Source: Solirubrobacterales bacterium (GTDB lineage Bacteria > Actinomycetota > Thermoleophilia > Solirubrobacterales > Solirubrobacteraceae). Taken from it: 40,956 nt of DNA. The notes below the pieces were generated by a model, which was not told the DNA's origin, made no database searches, and worked only from the letters and a program-made list of their open reading frames with translations. Shown one piece after another: positions 14,323 to 22,223 of this stretch. A program made the position numbers and the translations under genes. Where the stretch lies: assembly GCA_025964155.1 (NCBI GenBank), contig JAOPZJ010000379.1, forward strand, positions 1 through 40,956. The letters run 5' to 3'. The first letter of the stretch is position 1. Every line of letters begins with the position of its first letter.

Positions 14323-15531
14323 ATGCCCGGAGCCTGGATCATGGACGCGCTGCGCACACCCGTCGGCCGCCACCGCGGTGCGCTCGCCGCGGTACGGCCC
14401 GACGACCTTGCGGCGCGGGTCGTCGGCGCCGTCGTTGATCGCAGCGGGGTGGATCCAGCGGTCATCGACGACGTCTACCTCGGCTGCACGAACGGCGTGG
14501 GCGAGGACAGCCGCAACGTCGCGCGGATGGCCGTCCTCCTCGCCGGGCTCCCGGACGCGGTCCCCGGCGCGACGGTGAACCGTCTATGCGGCTCGGGGAT
14601 GGAGGCGGTCGCCGGCGCCGCGCGTGTGGTGCGCTGCGGCGAGGGCGACGTCATCCTCGCAGGAGGCGTCGAATCGATGAGCCGTGCCCCGTGGGCGATG
14701 CTCAAGCCCGAGCGGGCGCAGCCGTGGGGTGACGCCGAGCTGGCCGACACCACGATCGGCTGGCGGTTCGTCAACCCGGGCATGCCCGAGCGCGCGACCG
14801 TCTCGATGGGCGGTACGGCCGAGAACGTCGCGGAGCGGTTCGCCGTCAGCCGCGCCGACCAAGACGCCTTCGCGCTGACCTCGCACCGCCGCGCCGTGGC
14901 GGCGCAGGCGGCCGGCCGCTTCGCCGACGAGCTCGTGACGGTGTTCGTGCCTTCCCGCCGCGCAGAGCCCGTCGCCGTCGATACCGACGAAGCCCCGCGT
15001 GCGGACACGAGCCTCGACGGCCTGGCGAAGCTACGCCCGGCCTTCCGGGACGGCGGCTCGGTCACCGCCGGGAACGCGTCATCCCTCAACGACGGGGCGG
15101 CGGCACTGGTGTTGGCCAGCGACGCCGGGCGGGAGCGGTTCGCCCGGCCCCCGCTGGCGCGCATCGTGGCGAGTGCCACCGCCGGCGTCGATCCGGCGCT
15201 CATGGGCATGGGTCCGGTGCCGGCCGTCCGGACGGCCCTGCGGCGGGCAGGCCTGACCCTCGACGACATCGGCGTCGTGGAGCTGAACGAGGCGTTCGCG
15301 TCACAGTCGCTGGCCTGCATCCGCGAGCTCGGAATCGACCCCGAGATCGTCAACCCCAACGGCGGAGCGATCGCGCTCGGTCACCCACTCGGCAGCACTG
15401 GCGCGCGGCTGCTGGCCACGCTGGCGTGGGAACTGCGCCACCGCGGCGTCCGCTACGGCTTGGCGACGATGTGTATCGGCGTAGGCCAGGGCATCGCCGT
15501 CGTCCTCGAGAACCCCGAGGTGACGACATGA
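14323..15531 (+). CDS. Acetyl-CoA acyltransferase (thiolase)
   Basis: The protein has 402 residues. The catalytic set is complete: Cys89 in VNRLCGSGMEAV, the GHP histidine in ALGHPLGSTGAR, and the C-terminal cysteine in ATMCIGVGQG. The N-terminal DALRTPVGRHRGAL is typical of degradative thiolases of the FadA/PcaF group. It cleaves 3-oxoacyl-CoA to acetyl-CoA and a shortened acyl-CoA. ATG 14323 is preferred over GTG 14305 because TATGTT stands six bases upstream and the conserved N terminus starts here. Its stop overlaps the next start (ATGA). With the next two genes it forms a near-complete beta-oxidation cycle, lacking only an acyl-CoA dehydrogenase and ligase. PcaF-like 3-oxoadipyl-CoA thiolase is a possible alternative. 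Confidence 0.93.
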   Translation: MPGAWIMDALRTPVGRHRGALAAVRPDDLAARVVGAVVDRSGVDPAVIDDVYLGCTNGVGEDSRNVARMAVLLAGLPDAVPGATVNRLCGSGMEAVAGAARVVRCGEGDVILAGGVESMSRAPWAMLKPERAQPWGDAELADTTIGWRFVNPGMPERATVSMGGTAENVAERFAVSRADQDAFALTSHRRAVAAQAAGRFADELVTVFVPSRRAEPVAVDTDEAPRADTSLDGLAKLRPAFRDGGSVTAGNASSLNDGAAALVLASDAGRERFARPPLARIVASATAGVDPALMGMGPVPAVRTALRRAGLTLDDIGVVELNEAFASQSLACIRELGIDPEIVNPNGGAIALGHPLGSTGARLLATLAWELRHRGVRYGLATMCIGVGQGIAVVLENPEVTT

Positions 15532-16697
15532 GCATCGCCACGCCCGCGCGGCTCGGCGTCGTCGGGGCAGGCACGATGGGCGCGGGCATCGCCGGCCTCG
15601 CCGCCCGGTGCGGACTCGTCACCACGCTGTTCGACATCGCCGAGGCACCGCTCGCCATCGGCCGCGAGCGGATCGACGTGTCGCTCGACCGGGCCGTGGC
15701 GAAGCGCCGCGTGGGAGCCGACGATGCGGCCGCCGCCCGCGCGCGCCTGACCACGACGACGGCGCTCGCCGACCTCGTCGCCTGCGAGGTCATCATCGAG
15801 GCGGCCCCCGAGCGGGCTGACCTCAAGGGCGAGCTCCTGGCCCGGCTCGCCGAGGTGGCGCCCGGCGCCGTGCTCGCGTCGAACACGTCGTCGATCGCGA
15901 TCGCCGACCTGGCCGAGCGCTCCGGCGTACCCAGGCGCGTCGTGGGCCTGCACTTCTTCAACCCACCCGCCGCGATGCCGCTCGTCGAGCTGGTGGCGAC
16001 CGCGCGGACGGACGCCAGCGCGGTGGCGCGGGCGCGGGCACTGGCCGAGGCGCTTGGCAAGGACGTGGTCGACGTCTCCGATGGACCGGGGTTCCTCGTC
16101 AATCGCTGCGCACGGCCGTATTACCTGGAGGCGCTGCGCATCGTCGAGGACGGCGCCGCGACGTTCGCGCAGGTCGACCGGGTCTGCGTGGAGGACGGCG
16201 GCTTCCCGCTCGGGCCGTTCGAGCTGATGGACGTCATCGGCGTCGACGTCTCGCTCGCGGTGACGCGCTCCATGTGGGAGCAGTCCTTCGGGGAGCCGCG
16301 CTGGCGACCCAGCCCGCTGCAGGTGCGGCTCGTCGGCGGCGGGCGTCTCGGCCGCAAGACGGGAGGGGGTTTCTACGAGGCGGGGGCCGGCTGGGCCGAC
16401 CTGCCCGCGCCGGCTCCCGCGGCCCGCACCACGATCCTCGACCGCATCCTGGCGCAGCTCGTGAACGAGGCGGCCTTCGCGGTCACCGCGGGAGTCGCGT
16501 CCGCCGCCGAGATCGACCGAGCCATGGTGGTTGGGCTCAGCCACCCGCGGGGACCCGGCGCCTGGGCGTCGCTGCTCGGACACGACCGGGTGATCGCCAC
16601 GCTGGACGACCTGTGGACGCGCGAGCACGATCCCCGCTACCGCGTGGCCCCGGGGCTGCGGCGTGCCGCTGCCGCGGCGGTGGGCATCGATGCCTGA
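15528..16697 (+). CDS. 3-hydroxyacyl-CoA dehydrogenase with duplicated C-terminal domain (PaaH-like)
   Basis: The protein has 389 residues. An NAD-binding Rossmann domain has VVGAGTMGAG (residues 11-20); Asp36 ends beta-2; the catalytic His142 is in GLHFFNPP; GPFELMDVIGVDV marks the first C-terminal helical domain. A second helical domain (about 300-385) contains LVNEAAFAV and SHPRGPGAWA, as in PaaH-type enzymes. It oxidises (S)-3-hydroxyacyl-CoA to 3-oxoacyl-CoA with NAD+. No crotonase domain is fused; that activity is encoded by the next gene, which overlaps by eight bases. The start overlaps the thiolase stop (ATGA), so the three genes are translated as one coupled unit. Confidence 0.93.
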   Translation: MSIATPARLGVVGAGTMGAGIAGLAARCGLVTTLFDIAEAPLAIGRERIDVSLDRAVAKRRVGADDAAAARARLTTTTALADLVACEVIIEAAPERADLKGELLARLAEVAPGAVLASNTSSIAIADLAERSGVPRRVVGLHFFNPPAAMPLVELVATARTDASAVARARALAEALGKDVVDVSDGPGFLVNRCARPYYLEALRIVEDGAATFAQVDRVCVEDGGFPLGPFELMDVIGVDVSLAVTRSMWEQSFGEPRWRPSPLQVRLVGGGRLGRKTGGGFYEAGAGWADLPAPAPAARTTILDRILAQLVNEAAFAVTAGVASAAEIDRAMVVGLSHPRGPGAWASLLGHDRVIATLDDLWTREHDPRYRVAPGLRRAAAAAVGIDA

Positions 16698-17460
16698 CGG
16701 GGTCCGCTTGGAGCGGGACGGAGCGGTCGCCGCGCTGGTCCTCGACCGTCCTGAGCGCCGCAACGCGCTTACCGACCATGTGCTGGAACTGCTTGCCGAT
16801 CACGCTACAGCGTGCGATCTGGACCCCGACATCCGGTGCATCGTCGTGGAAGGCGGAGACGAGGTCTTCGCCGCCGGGGCCGACGTGCGGGCGCTCTCGG
16901 CGCACTCGGCGGTCGAGATCCGCGCCGGCGAGCGGGCTCGACACTGGGACGTGCTGCGGCGCGTGCGCACGCCGATCGTCGCGGGGGTCTCCGGGCTCTG
17001 TCTAGGCGGCGGCTGCGAGCTCGCGATGCTCGCCGATGTCGTCATCGCCTCCACCTCCGCCCGCTTCGGCCTGCCGGAGACCGGCCTCGGTCTCGTGCCG
17101 GGGGCGGGTGGCACGCAGCTGCTACCGCGGGCCGTCGGGAAGGCCATCGCGATGGACGTGGCGCTCACCGGCCGGCTGCTGAGCGCCGAGGAGGCCGAGC
17201 GGGCCGGGTTGGTCTCGCGCGTGGTCGCGCCGGACGAGTGGCGGTCGACGGCACACAAGCTCGCGGCCCGGATCGCGTCCCGTCCCGCCGTCGCCCAGCA
17301 ACTGGCGAAGGAGCTCATCGCCGCGTCGTTCGAGACGCCGCTCCAGGCCGGGCTCGCGGCCGAGCGCAGCGGCTTCGCCGTCGCCTTCTCGTCCGAGGAC
17401 GCGCGCGAGGGGATGTCCGCGTTCCTCGAGAAGCGCGACCCCGCGTGGCGTCACCGCTGA
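16690..17460 (+). CDS. Enoyl-CoA hydratase/isomerase
   Basis: A 256-residue crotonase-fold protein. The oxyanion-hole segment reads FAAGADVRAL, and the catalytic glutamates stand 20 apart as in classical hydratases: Glu110 in GGGCELAMLADV and Glu130 in GLPETGLGLVPGAGGTQ. It hydrates trans-2-enoyl-CoA to (S)-3-hydroxyacyl-CoA. Its ATG is within the last codons of the dehydrogenase gene, and it is last in the operon. A strong hairpin begins 43 bases after its stop. Both glutamates argue for a true hydratase, not only an isomerase. PaaF-like specificity is possible given the PaaH-like neighbour. Confidence 0.92.
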   Translation: MPDGVRLERDGAVAALVLDRPERRNALTDHVLELLADHATACDLDPDIRCIVVEGGDEVFAAGADVRALSAHSAVEIRAGERARHWDVLRRVRTPIVAGVSGLCLGGGCELAMLADVVIASTSARFGLPETGLGLVPGAGGTQLLPRAVGKAIAMDVALTGRLLSAEEAERAGLVSRVVAPDEWRSTAHKLAARIASRPAVAQQLAKELIAASFETPLQAGLAAERSGFAVAFSSEDAREGMSAFLEKRDPAWRHR

Positions 17461-17503
17461 GCAGGTCACAGACCACAGCCAAGGTCGACCCGCTCCGAGG
17501 CGC

Positions 17504-17549
17504 CGAACGTCGATCATCACCGGCCCTGGGCCGTGATGATCGACGTTCG
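17504..17549. terminator. Perfect 17-bp hairpin between convergent operons
   Basis: Arms at 17504-17520 (CGAACGTCGATCATCAC) and 17533-17549 are exact reverse complements around a 12-base GC-rich loop that can itself pair. It sits between the enoyl-CoA hydratase stop (17460, plus) and the membrane-protein stop (17566, minus), so it can terminate both directions. No run of T follows on either side, common in high-GC actinobacteria. A transcript-stabilising or protein-binding role is possible. Confidence 0.75.
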
Positions 17550-17565
17550 AGGCTCTCAACCCCGG

Positions 17566-17808
17566 TCAGCGTTCCACGGCTCGCACGGCGGACACCGCCA
17601 GGCGCATGCCTTGCACGACGCAGCCCACGGCGGCGAGGACGAAGAGCACCGCGACGACGACGCTGAGCCACCAGATCAGGCCGGCGACCATGAGGGCCAG
17701 CACCGCACGGATGAACCACCGGCGCGCCTCCCGCTGCAAGCCGGCCGCACGGACCTCCGCCTGCTCGCGACGCTCCGCCGCCTTCGCCCGCTCATGTTGC
17801 CGGGCCAC
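17566..17808 (-). CDS. Small membrane protein of unknown function
   Basis: An 80-residue protein. A charged, helical, Arg/Glu/Ala-rich N terminus (about 1-30) is followed by one long or two short hydrophobic segments (about residues 34-66, LALMVAGLIWWLSVVVAVLFVL) and a short basic tail. The charged start suggests a cytoplasmic coiled helix anchored in the membrane. GTG 17808 lies one base after the stop of the upstream gene, so translation is probably coupled to it. The family is not recognised. The neighbour is a protein with a possible nuclease-like core, but no shared job can be read from the sequence. Confidence 0.6.
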   Translation of the reverse strand: MARQHERAKAAERREQAEVRAAGLQREARRWFIRAVLALMVAGLIWWLSVVVAVLFVLAAVGCVVQGMRLAVSAVRAVER

Positions 17809-17809
17809 G

Positions 17810-18499
17810 TCAGGATCCCGTCAGGGTCGCGCGGCGGTGCAGCGGTGCGCGGCTGCGCTTGCCCGCCGGCTCGATGAGCTCCATGAGATGCAGGCAATAG
17901 GCGGTGCGCTGGGCGAGCATCGTGCGGCAGCCGAGGAGCGTCGCGAGCTCGCGGGTGCTGAACGGCTCCTGTGGCAACGGGGGGAGCGCCGCGAGGATGT
18001 CGGCCGGCGTGCGCAGCTCCACGCGCTCGAGCACGTCGACCAGGCGGCGCTCACCGCTGTCCCGCGTCCGCCGGCGCTTCGTGACCGGCGCCGCGCCGCG
18101 GATGTGGTCCTCGCGCGTGAGCAGCACCTCGACGACGAGGTTGGGGTGGGCCAGGAGCGACGGGAACGTGACGAGCTTGTCGAACAGCTCCACGAGCGTC
18201 GCGCGCCGCGGCGAGCGCCGGCTCGACAGCACCTCGCCGTGCGCGTCGAGGCGCACGATGCGCCGCTCGGCGGCGACCGGATGGACGATGCGGACGCGAT
18301 GATCGTCCAGGAGCGCGTCGAGCTTGGGTCCAAGCGGGCCGAAGCCGCCGGTCTGCACCTCGACGAGCTCGCCGTCGGCGCGGACGAGGTCGATCACGAA
18401 GCGGCCGACGGGCACCTCCATGCGGTCGCCGGGTCGCGCGAGCATCGCCTTGACGGCCGCGTGGAGCGGTCCTTCGCGAAGCACGCCGATGCCCGACAC
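17810..18499 (-). CDS. Unknown protein: possible PD-(D/E)XK-like core plus C-terminal winged helix
   Basis: About 229 residues from GTG 18499. Residues 25-62 read like a PD-(D/E)XK nuclease core: VGRFVIDLVR (Asp37), then LVEVQTGGFG (Glu47-x-Gln49), then KLDALL (Lys59). Gln replaces the usual lysine of ExK, known in some active and some inactive members. The C-terminal part (about 165-225) resembles a winged helix, with PFSTRELATLLG as the turn and KRSRAPLHRR as the wing. The GTG start is preferred because TAGCCT stands eight bases upstream (leaderless); an ATG at 18547 in the same frame is the alternative. It diverges from the zinc-ribbon gene at 18536. Function not established; the nuclease-fold idea is inference. 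Confidence 0.65.
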   Translation of the reverse strand: MSGIGVLREGPLHAAVKAMLARPGDRMEVPVGRFVIDLVRADGELVEVQTGGFGPLGPKLDALLDDHRVRIVHPVAAERRIVRLDAHGEVLSSRRSPRRATLVELFDKLVTFPSLLAHPNLVVEVLLTREDHIRGAAPVTKRRRTRDSGERRLVDVLERVELRTPADILAALPPLPQEPFSTRELATLLGCRTMLAQRTAYCLHLMELIEPAGKRSRAPLHRRATLTGS

Positions 18500-18535
18500 G
18501 AGGGCGGAGGCTACCCGCTTCCTAGACTCGTCCTC
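18500..18535. promoter_or_regulatory. Compact divergent pair of leaderless promoters
   Basis: Only 36 bases separate the GTG at 18499 (minus) from the GTG at 18536 (plus). On the plus strand TAGACT (18523-18528) ends seven bases before GTG. On the minus strand TAGCCT (18513-18508) ends eight bases before its GTG. Each fits a -10 box for a message whose first bases are the start codon. The two polymerase footprints would overlap, so the two genes would compete or be co-regulated. Confidence 0.55.
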
Positions 18536-18856
18536 GTGACGTTCCATCGTGGTATCGACGAGCCGGGCCCGATCCGCCCCGGGCCGGTGGGGGGACTGGC
18601 CGGGGCCTACGACCATCGGCAGCGCACGAGATCCTCGCGCCTGGCCGTCGGGACGCTCGCCTGCCCGGCGTGCGATGCGCCGGTGCTCCCGGCCGGCCGC
18701 CCGATGACCCCGGCGGACCGGATCGTGTGTCCCGTCTGCCATGAGACCGGGGTGGTGCGGGACTTCCTGTCTCTCGCCACGCCGACGCGGCCGGCCCGCG
18801 TCGTCGTGCGCGTGATCCAGTCGCCGGTGGGCGCGGGCCGTCGCCAGCGTCAGTAG
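18536..18856 (+). CDS. Small zinc-ribbon-like protein
   Basis: A 106-residue basic protein. Two cysteine pairs, Cys43-x2-Cys46 (LACPACDAP) and Cys65-x2-Cys68 (IVCPVCHE), 19 residues apart, make a zinc ribbon. The N-terminal 40 residues are Gly/Pro/Arg-rich and probably unstructured; the C terminus ends in a basic [11 protein letters not shown] 18536 is chosen because TAGACT stands seven bases upstream and the frame has no better start before the ribbon. Its stop overlaps that of the convergent response regulator by a few bases. Zinc ribbons bind nucleic acid or protein partners; the partner is unknown. The shared promoter region links it to the divergent unknown gene. Confidence 0.65.
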   Translation: MTFHRGIDEPGPIRPGPVGGLAGAYDHRQRTRSSRLAVGTLACPACDAPVLPAGRPMTPADRIVCPVCHETGVVRDFLSLATPTRPARVVVRVIQSPVGAGRRQRQ

Positions 18857-19284
18857 CCGCGGCCGGGCAGCTTCACGACGCTCTCGAAGAACTCGTCGAT
18901 CTGGCGGACGACGTCGATGAAGCGCTCGAAGTCCACCGGCTTGGTGACGTAGGCGTTGGCGTGCAGGTCGTAGGAGCGCAGGATGTCCTCCTCCGCGTCG
19001 GAGGTGGTCAGGACGACGACGGGGATCGCACGCAGCGCTTCGTCGGCCTTGATCTCCCGCAGGACCTCGCGACCGTCCTTGCGCGGAAGGTTCAGGTCCA
19101 GGAGCACGAGGTCGGGGCGCTGGCAGTCCGGCGAGCGCAGCAGCTCCAGGGCCTCGACGCCGTCGCTGGCCACGAGGAGCGTGTTCTCCAGCTTGTGGTC
19201 CACGAACGCCTCACGGATAAGCAGGACGTCACCAGGGTCGTCCTCCACGAGCAGGACGGTGATGGGACGGGCGGCGGCGCTCAT
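18850..19284 (-). CDS. Single-domain response regulator (receiver only)
   Basis: A 144-residue receiver domain with no output domain. The acidic pocket is VEDDPGD (residues 13-19), the phosphoacceptor is Asp63 in [12 protein letters not shown], Thr93/Thr94 are in VVVLTTSD, and Lys115 is in YVTKP. The LNLPRKDG and TKPVDFERF sequences resemble the Rcp1/CheY-like regulators that pair with phytochrome-type kinases. ATG 19284 overlaps the stop of the kinase gene (ATGA), making the kinase its likely phosphodonor. It acts by protein contact, not by DNA binding; the target is not visible here. Confidence 0.92.
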   Translation of the reverse strand: MSAAARPITVLLVEDDPGDVLLIREAFVDHKLENTLLVASDGVEALELLRSPDCQRPDLVLLDLNLPRKDGREVLREIKADEALRAIPVVVLTTSDAEEDILRSYDLHANAYVTKPVDFERFIDVVRQIDEFFESVVKLPGRGY

Positions 19285-20852
19285 GTGATGGGGACCTCGT
19301 GGTCATCGGGGGTATGGACGTCGGCGACGTCGGCGTCCGGCGCGGCGCCGGCGATCGGCACGGTGAAGCGGAAGGTCGTGCCAGGCTCGTCGTCCGCGGT
19401 GTCCAGCCAGATACGGCCACCGTGATATTCCACGATCTTGCGGCACATGGCCAGCCCGATCCCCGTGCCGCCGTAGCGCTCCTTGGGGTGCAGACGCTGA
19501 AAGATCACGAAGATCCGGTCGGCGTACTCGTCGTCGATCCCGATGCCGTTGTCGTGAATGGCGACCTCGCACTCGCCCGCCGCCTCGGTGATGGTGATCC
19601 GCACCCGCGGTGCCGTGCCGTCGACGCGGAACTTCACGGCGTTCCCGACGAGGTTCTGGAAGACGAGTGCCATGAGCCCGGGGTCGACGACCACGGTGGG
19701 CGGCGTGCCGCGGATCTGGACGATGGCGCCGGACTCCTCGATGGCGCCGGCCAGGTCGGTGAGCGCCCGGTCCAGCACGTCCTGCAGCGGGACGGCCTGC
19801 TGCTCGCGGACCACGCGACCGACACGGGAGAAGGCGAGCAGGTCGTTGATGAGCTCCTGCATGCGCTTGGCGCCGTCGACCGCGAAGAAGATGTACTGAT
19901 CGGCTTTCTCGTCGAGCTGCCCCTCGTACCGGCGCTGGAGCATCTGCGTGAAGCTCGCCACCTTCCGCAGCGGCTCCTGCAAGTCATGGGACGCGACGTA
20001 GGCGAACTGCTCAAGCTCGGCGTTCGAGCGCTGCAGATCCTCCTGGACGGCCTGCACGGCGGTGAGCTCCTGCAGGATCCGGGCCCGCATCGAGTCGACA
20101 TCCTCGGCGAGGGCCACGACGTCACGCGGCCCGCTCGCCTCGACCCCGCGCTGGAAGTCGCCGTCCGCCACTCGCCGCACCTCATCGCCGAGGGCGGCGA
20201 TCGGGAGGGTGATGCCCCGCCGGATGAAGAGCGCGGCGGCGATCCCGCCGAGCGCCAGCAGCACGGCCACGAGCGCCAGCACGCGGTCCAGGTTCCGGGC
20301 GCTGTCGTCGAGCCCCATGCGGGCCTCGCTACGGGCGTTCGCGAGCTCCTGTTGCAGGGAGTCCAGCCCGCGGCGCAGGCGCTCGAAGCGGGCACGGCCG
20401 GCGCCGACGTTCACATCGTCGTCCCGCGACTTGGTCCGGCGCGCCTCGATCGCCGGGATCGCGAACCCCTGCTGCCACCGCTGGCCCAGCGCGGTCACGT
20501 CGGCCAACTTACGCGCGGCGACGGCCAGGGACGGGTCGTTCGCGGTCAGGACGCGCAGGCGATCGGCGGCACGACGCTCCTCCACGCGACCGGTGTCGAA
20601 CGGTACCCGGAACCGCGGGTCGCCGGCCAGGACGAAGCCGCGCACGCCGGTCTCCTGGTTGAGGTAGGCGTTCTGGAGGCGGAGCACGCTGAGCTGGGCG
20701 GGGTCGATGCGCAGGACCAGGCGGTCGCGCATGTCCGAGAGGTGCATCGAGGAGCGTGCGCTCGCGACGATCCCCGCGGTCAGAAGCAGGCCCAGGACCG
20801 CGATGACGAGCGCGAAGCGCTGGCCGACGCGCAGGCGACCGGCACGCCTCAA
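19281..20852 (-). CDS. CHASE3-HAMP sensor histidine kinase, TTG start
   Basis: About 523 residues. TM1 is about 12-30, a CHASE3 sensor domain about 37-180 ([14 protein letters not shown] is its typical core), TM2 about 190-210, HAMP about 211-263. The HisKA domain has His289 in [16 protein letters not shown], a form common in phytochrome-like kinases. The ATPase domain has [17 protein letters not shown] and GGTGIGLAM. It senses an unknown signal through CHASE3 and phosphorylates a receiver, most likely that encoded next. No ATG/GTG is near the N terminus; TTG 20852 overlaps the phosphatase stop as TTGA, the same coupling geometry as ATGA, and is followed directly by the basic start of TM1. 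Confidence 0.92.
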   Translation of the reverse strand: MRRAGRLRVGQRFALVIAVLGLLLTAGIVASARSSMHLSDMRDRLVLRIDPAQLSVLRLQNAYLNQETGVRGFVLAGDPRFRVPFDTGRVEERRAADRLRVLTANDPSLAVAARKLADVTALGQRWQQGFAIPAIEARRTKSRDDDVNVGAGRARFERLRRGLDSLQQELANARSEARMGLDDSARNLDRVLALVAVLLALGGIAAALFIRRGITLPIAALGDEVRRVADGDFQRGVEASGPRDVVALAEDVDSMRARILQELTAVQAVQEDLQRSNAELEQFAYVASHDLQEPLRKVASFTQMLQRRYEGQLDEKADQYIFFAVDGAKRMQELINDLLAFSRVGRVVREQQAVPLQDVLDRALTDLAGAIEESGAIVQIRGTPPTVVVDPGLMALVFQNLVGNAVKFRVDGTAPRVRITITEAAGECEVAIHDNGIGIDDEYADRIFVIFQRLHPKERYGGTGIGLAMCRKIVEYHGGRIWLDTADDEPGTTFRFTVPIAGAAPDADVADVHTPDDHEVPIT

Positions 20853-22090
20853 CCCACGGCGTCCAGGTCGGGGCGCTGGGCGATCACGAGCATCGCCGCG
20901 TCGTCGGACAGCGGCCCGCCGTTGGCGTCCTGCACGGCGGCGATCGTCGCGTCGATGAGCGTGGTCGGGTCGGCCCACCACATCGGCATCCGGCGGGCCT
21001 GGGCGGTGGCCACGGCGCACAGGGCATCGTCGCCGAGACGCTCACGACCACCGGCGGCCCGACCCTCGGTGAGCCCGTCGGAGTACAGGACGACGCTGTC
21101 GGTGGGCTCCAGACGCATCCGGACCAGTGGCGCCTGCGTGCCCCACGAGACGCCGAGGGGCGGACGGCGCTGCACCTCGTCGACGTCGACGACGAAGGCG
21201 CGGCCGTCGCCGCTGACGACGATCGGCGACGGGTGCCCGGCCAGGCGGAGCGCGAGGGTGCCGCTCGCGCAGTCGACCTCGACCATGCACATCGTCGCGA
21301 AGGCGTCCTCGTCGTGCCGTTCGTGGAGGAGCACCTCCTCGAGGACCGCAATCGTGTGATCGGGCTCGGCACCGGCCAGCTGCAGCGTGCGCCAGGCGAT
21401 CCGCAGGCACACGCCGAGGGCCGCCTCATCAGGGCCGTGCCCGCTGACATCCCCCAGCAGCGCATGGACCACGCCATCGGCGGTCTGCACGGCGTCGTAG
21501 AAGTCGCCTCCGAGCAGCGCGCGCCGGCGGCCGGGAAGGTACCGGGCGCCGACGTTCAGGCGGGGGTGGCTGACGAGCAGGGTGGGCAGCAGCCCCCGCT
21601 CGAGGCGGCGGTTCTCCTCAGCGGCGCGCTCGGCGTCGCGCAGCGACCGTGATGCGCTCTCCGCGCGAGAGCGCTGGACGGCGTACCGGATCGAGCGGTC
21701 CAGGAGGTCCTCGTCGACGTTGCTCTTGACGAGGTAGTCCTGCGCGCCGGCCGCGACCGCCGCCAGGCCCCGAGCGCGGTCCACGTCGCCGGTCAGCACG
21801 ACGAGGGCGATGCCGGGGGCGGCCGCGCGGATGCCCGTCAGGGCGTCCAGGCCGGCGGCGTCGGGCAGGCCGAGGTCCAGCAGGACGCAGTCCGGCGCCG
21901 GGCCGGAGGCAAGCATCGCACGGGCCTCGCCCACGCTCGTCGAACGCGCGACGTCGATGTCGGCCTCGGCCAGCAGCTCGCTGACGAGGAACGCGTCCCC
22001 GTCATCGTCCTCGACGAGCAGGATCCGGAGCCGCTGCGCGTCTTCGGCCAGGCCGGCGTTCGGCATCATCTTCGGGGTATCGGTTGCCAT
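20849..22090 (-). CDS. Receiver-linked PP2C (RsbU/SpoIIE-type) serine phosphatase
   Basis: About 413 residues. The N-terminal receiver (about 21-140) has VEDDDGD, phosphoacceptor Asp72 in VLLDLGLPD and Lys122. A helical linker (about 141-170) leads to the PPM phosphatase domain with LGGDFYD (193-199), GDVSGHG, YSDGLTEGR and the terminal SDDAAMLV; all acidic metal ligands are present. Such proteins dephosphorylate anti-anti-sigma factors in response to phosphorylation of their receiver, steering stress sigma factors. No anti-sigma or STAS gene is in the window. ATG 22090 is chosen; a GTG at 22111 in frame is an alternative. It is first in a coupled operon with the kinase and response regulator. 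Confidence 0.9.
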   Translation of the reverse strand: MATDTPKMMPNAGLAEDAQRLRILLVEDDDGDAFLVSELLAEADIDVARSTSVGEARAMLASGPAPDCVLLDLGLPDAAGLDALTGIRAAAPGIALVVLTGDVDRARGLAAVAAGAQDYLVKSNVDEDLLDRSIRYAVQRSRAESASRSLRDAERAAEENRRLERGLLPTLLVSHPRLNVGARYLPGRRRALLGGDFYDAVQTADGVVHALLGDVSGHGPDEAALGVCLRIAWRTLQLAGAEPDHTIAVLEEVLLHERHDEDAFATMCMVEVDCASGTLALRLAGHPSPIVVSGDGRAFVVDVDEVQRRPPLGVSWGTQAPLVRMRLEPTDSVVLYSDGLTEGRAAGGRERLGDDALCAVATAQARRMPMWWADPTTLIDATIAAVQDANGGPLSDDAAMLVIAQRPDLDAVG

Positions 22091-22223
22091 TGCTCGGGGG
22101 CGCGCGATCACCGTGCCACGACCCGAAATGGGACACTAGCGACATTCCTCCGACGCACTGGTTTGTGTTGATGTGTGTACGCAGACGCCGCTCAAGTGGC
22201 ACATGGTGTCCCGCTTTCCCCGG

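Noticed and set aside
22125-22145. GGAGGA next to ATG on the minus strand upstream of the phosphatase gene, opening a 40-odd residue frame
   Set aside because: The purine box touches the ATG, leaving no spacing for ribosome binding, and the frame runs out of phase over the phosphatase start.
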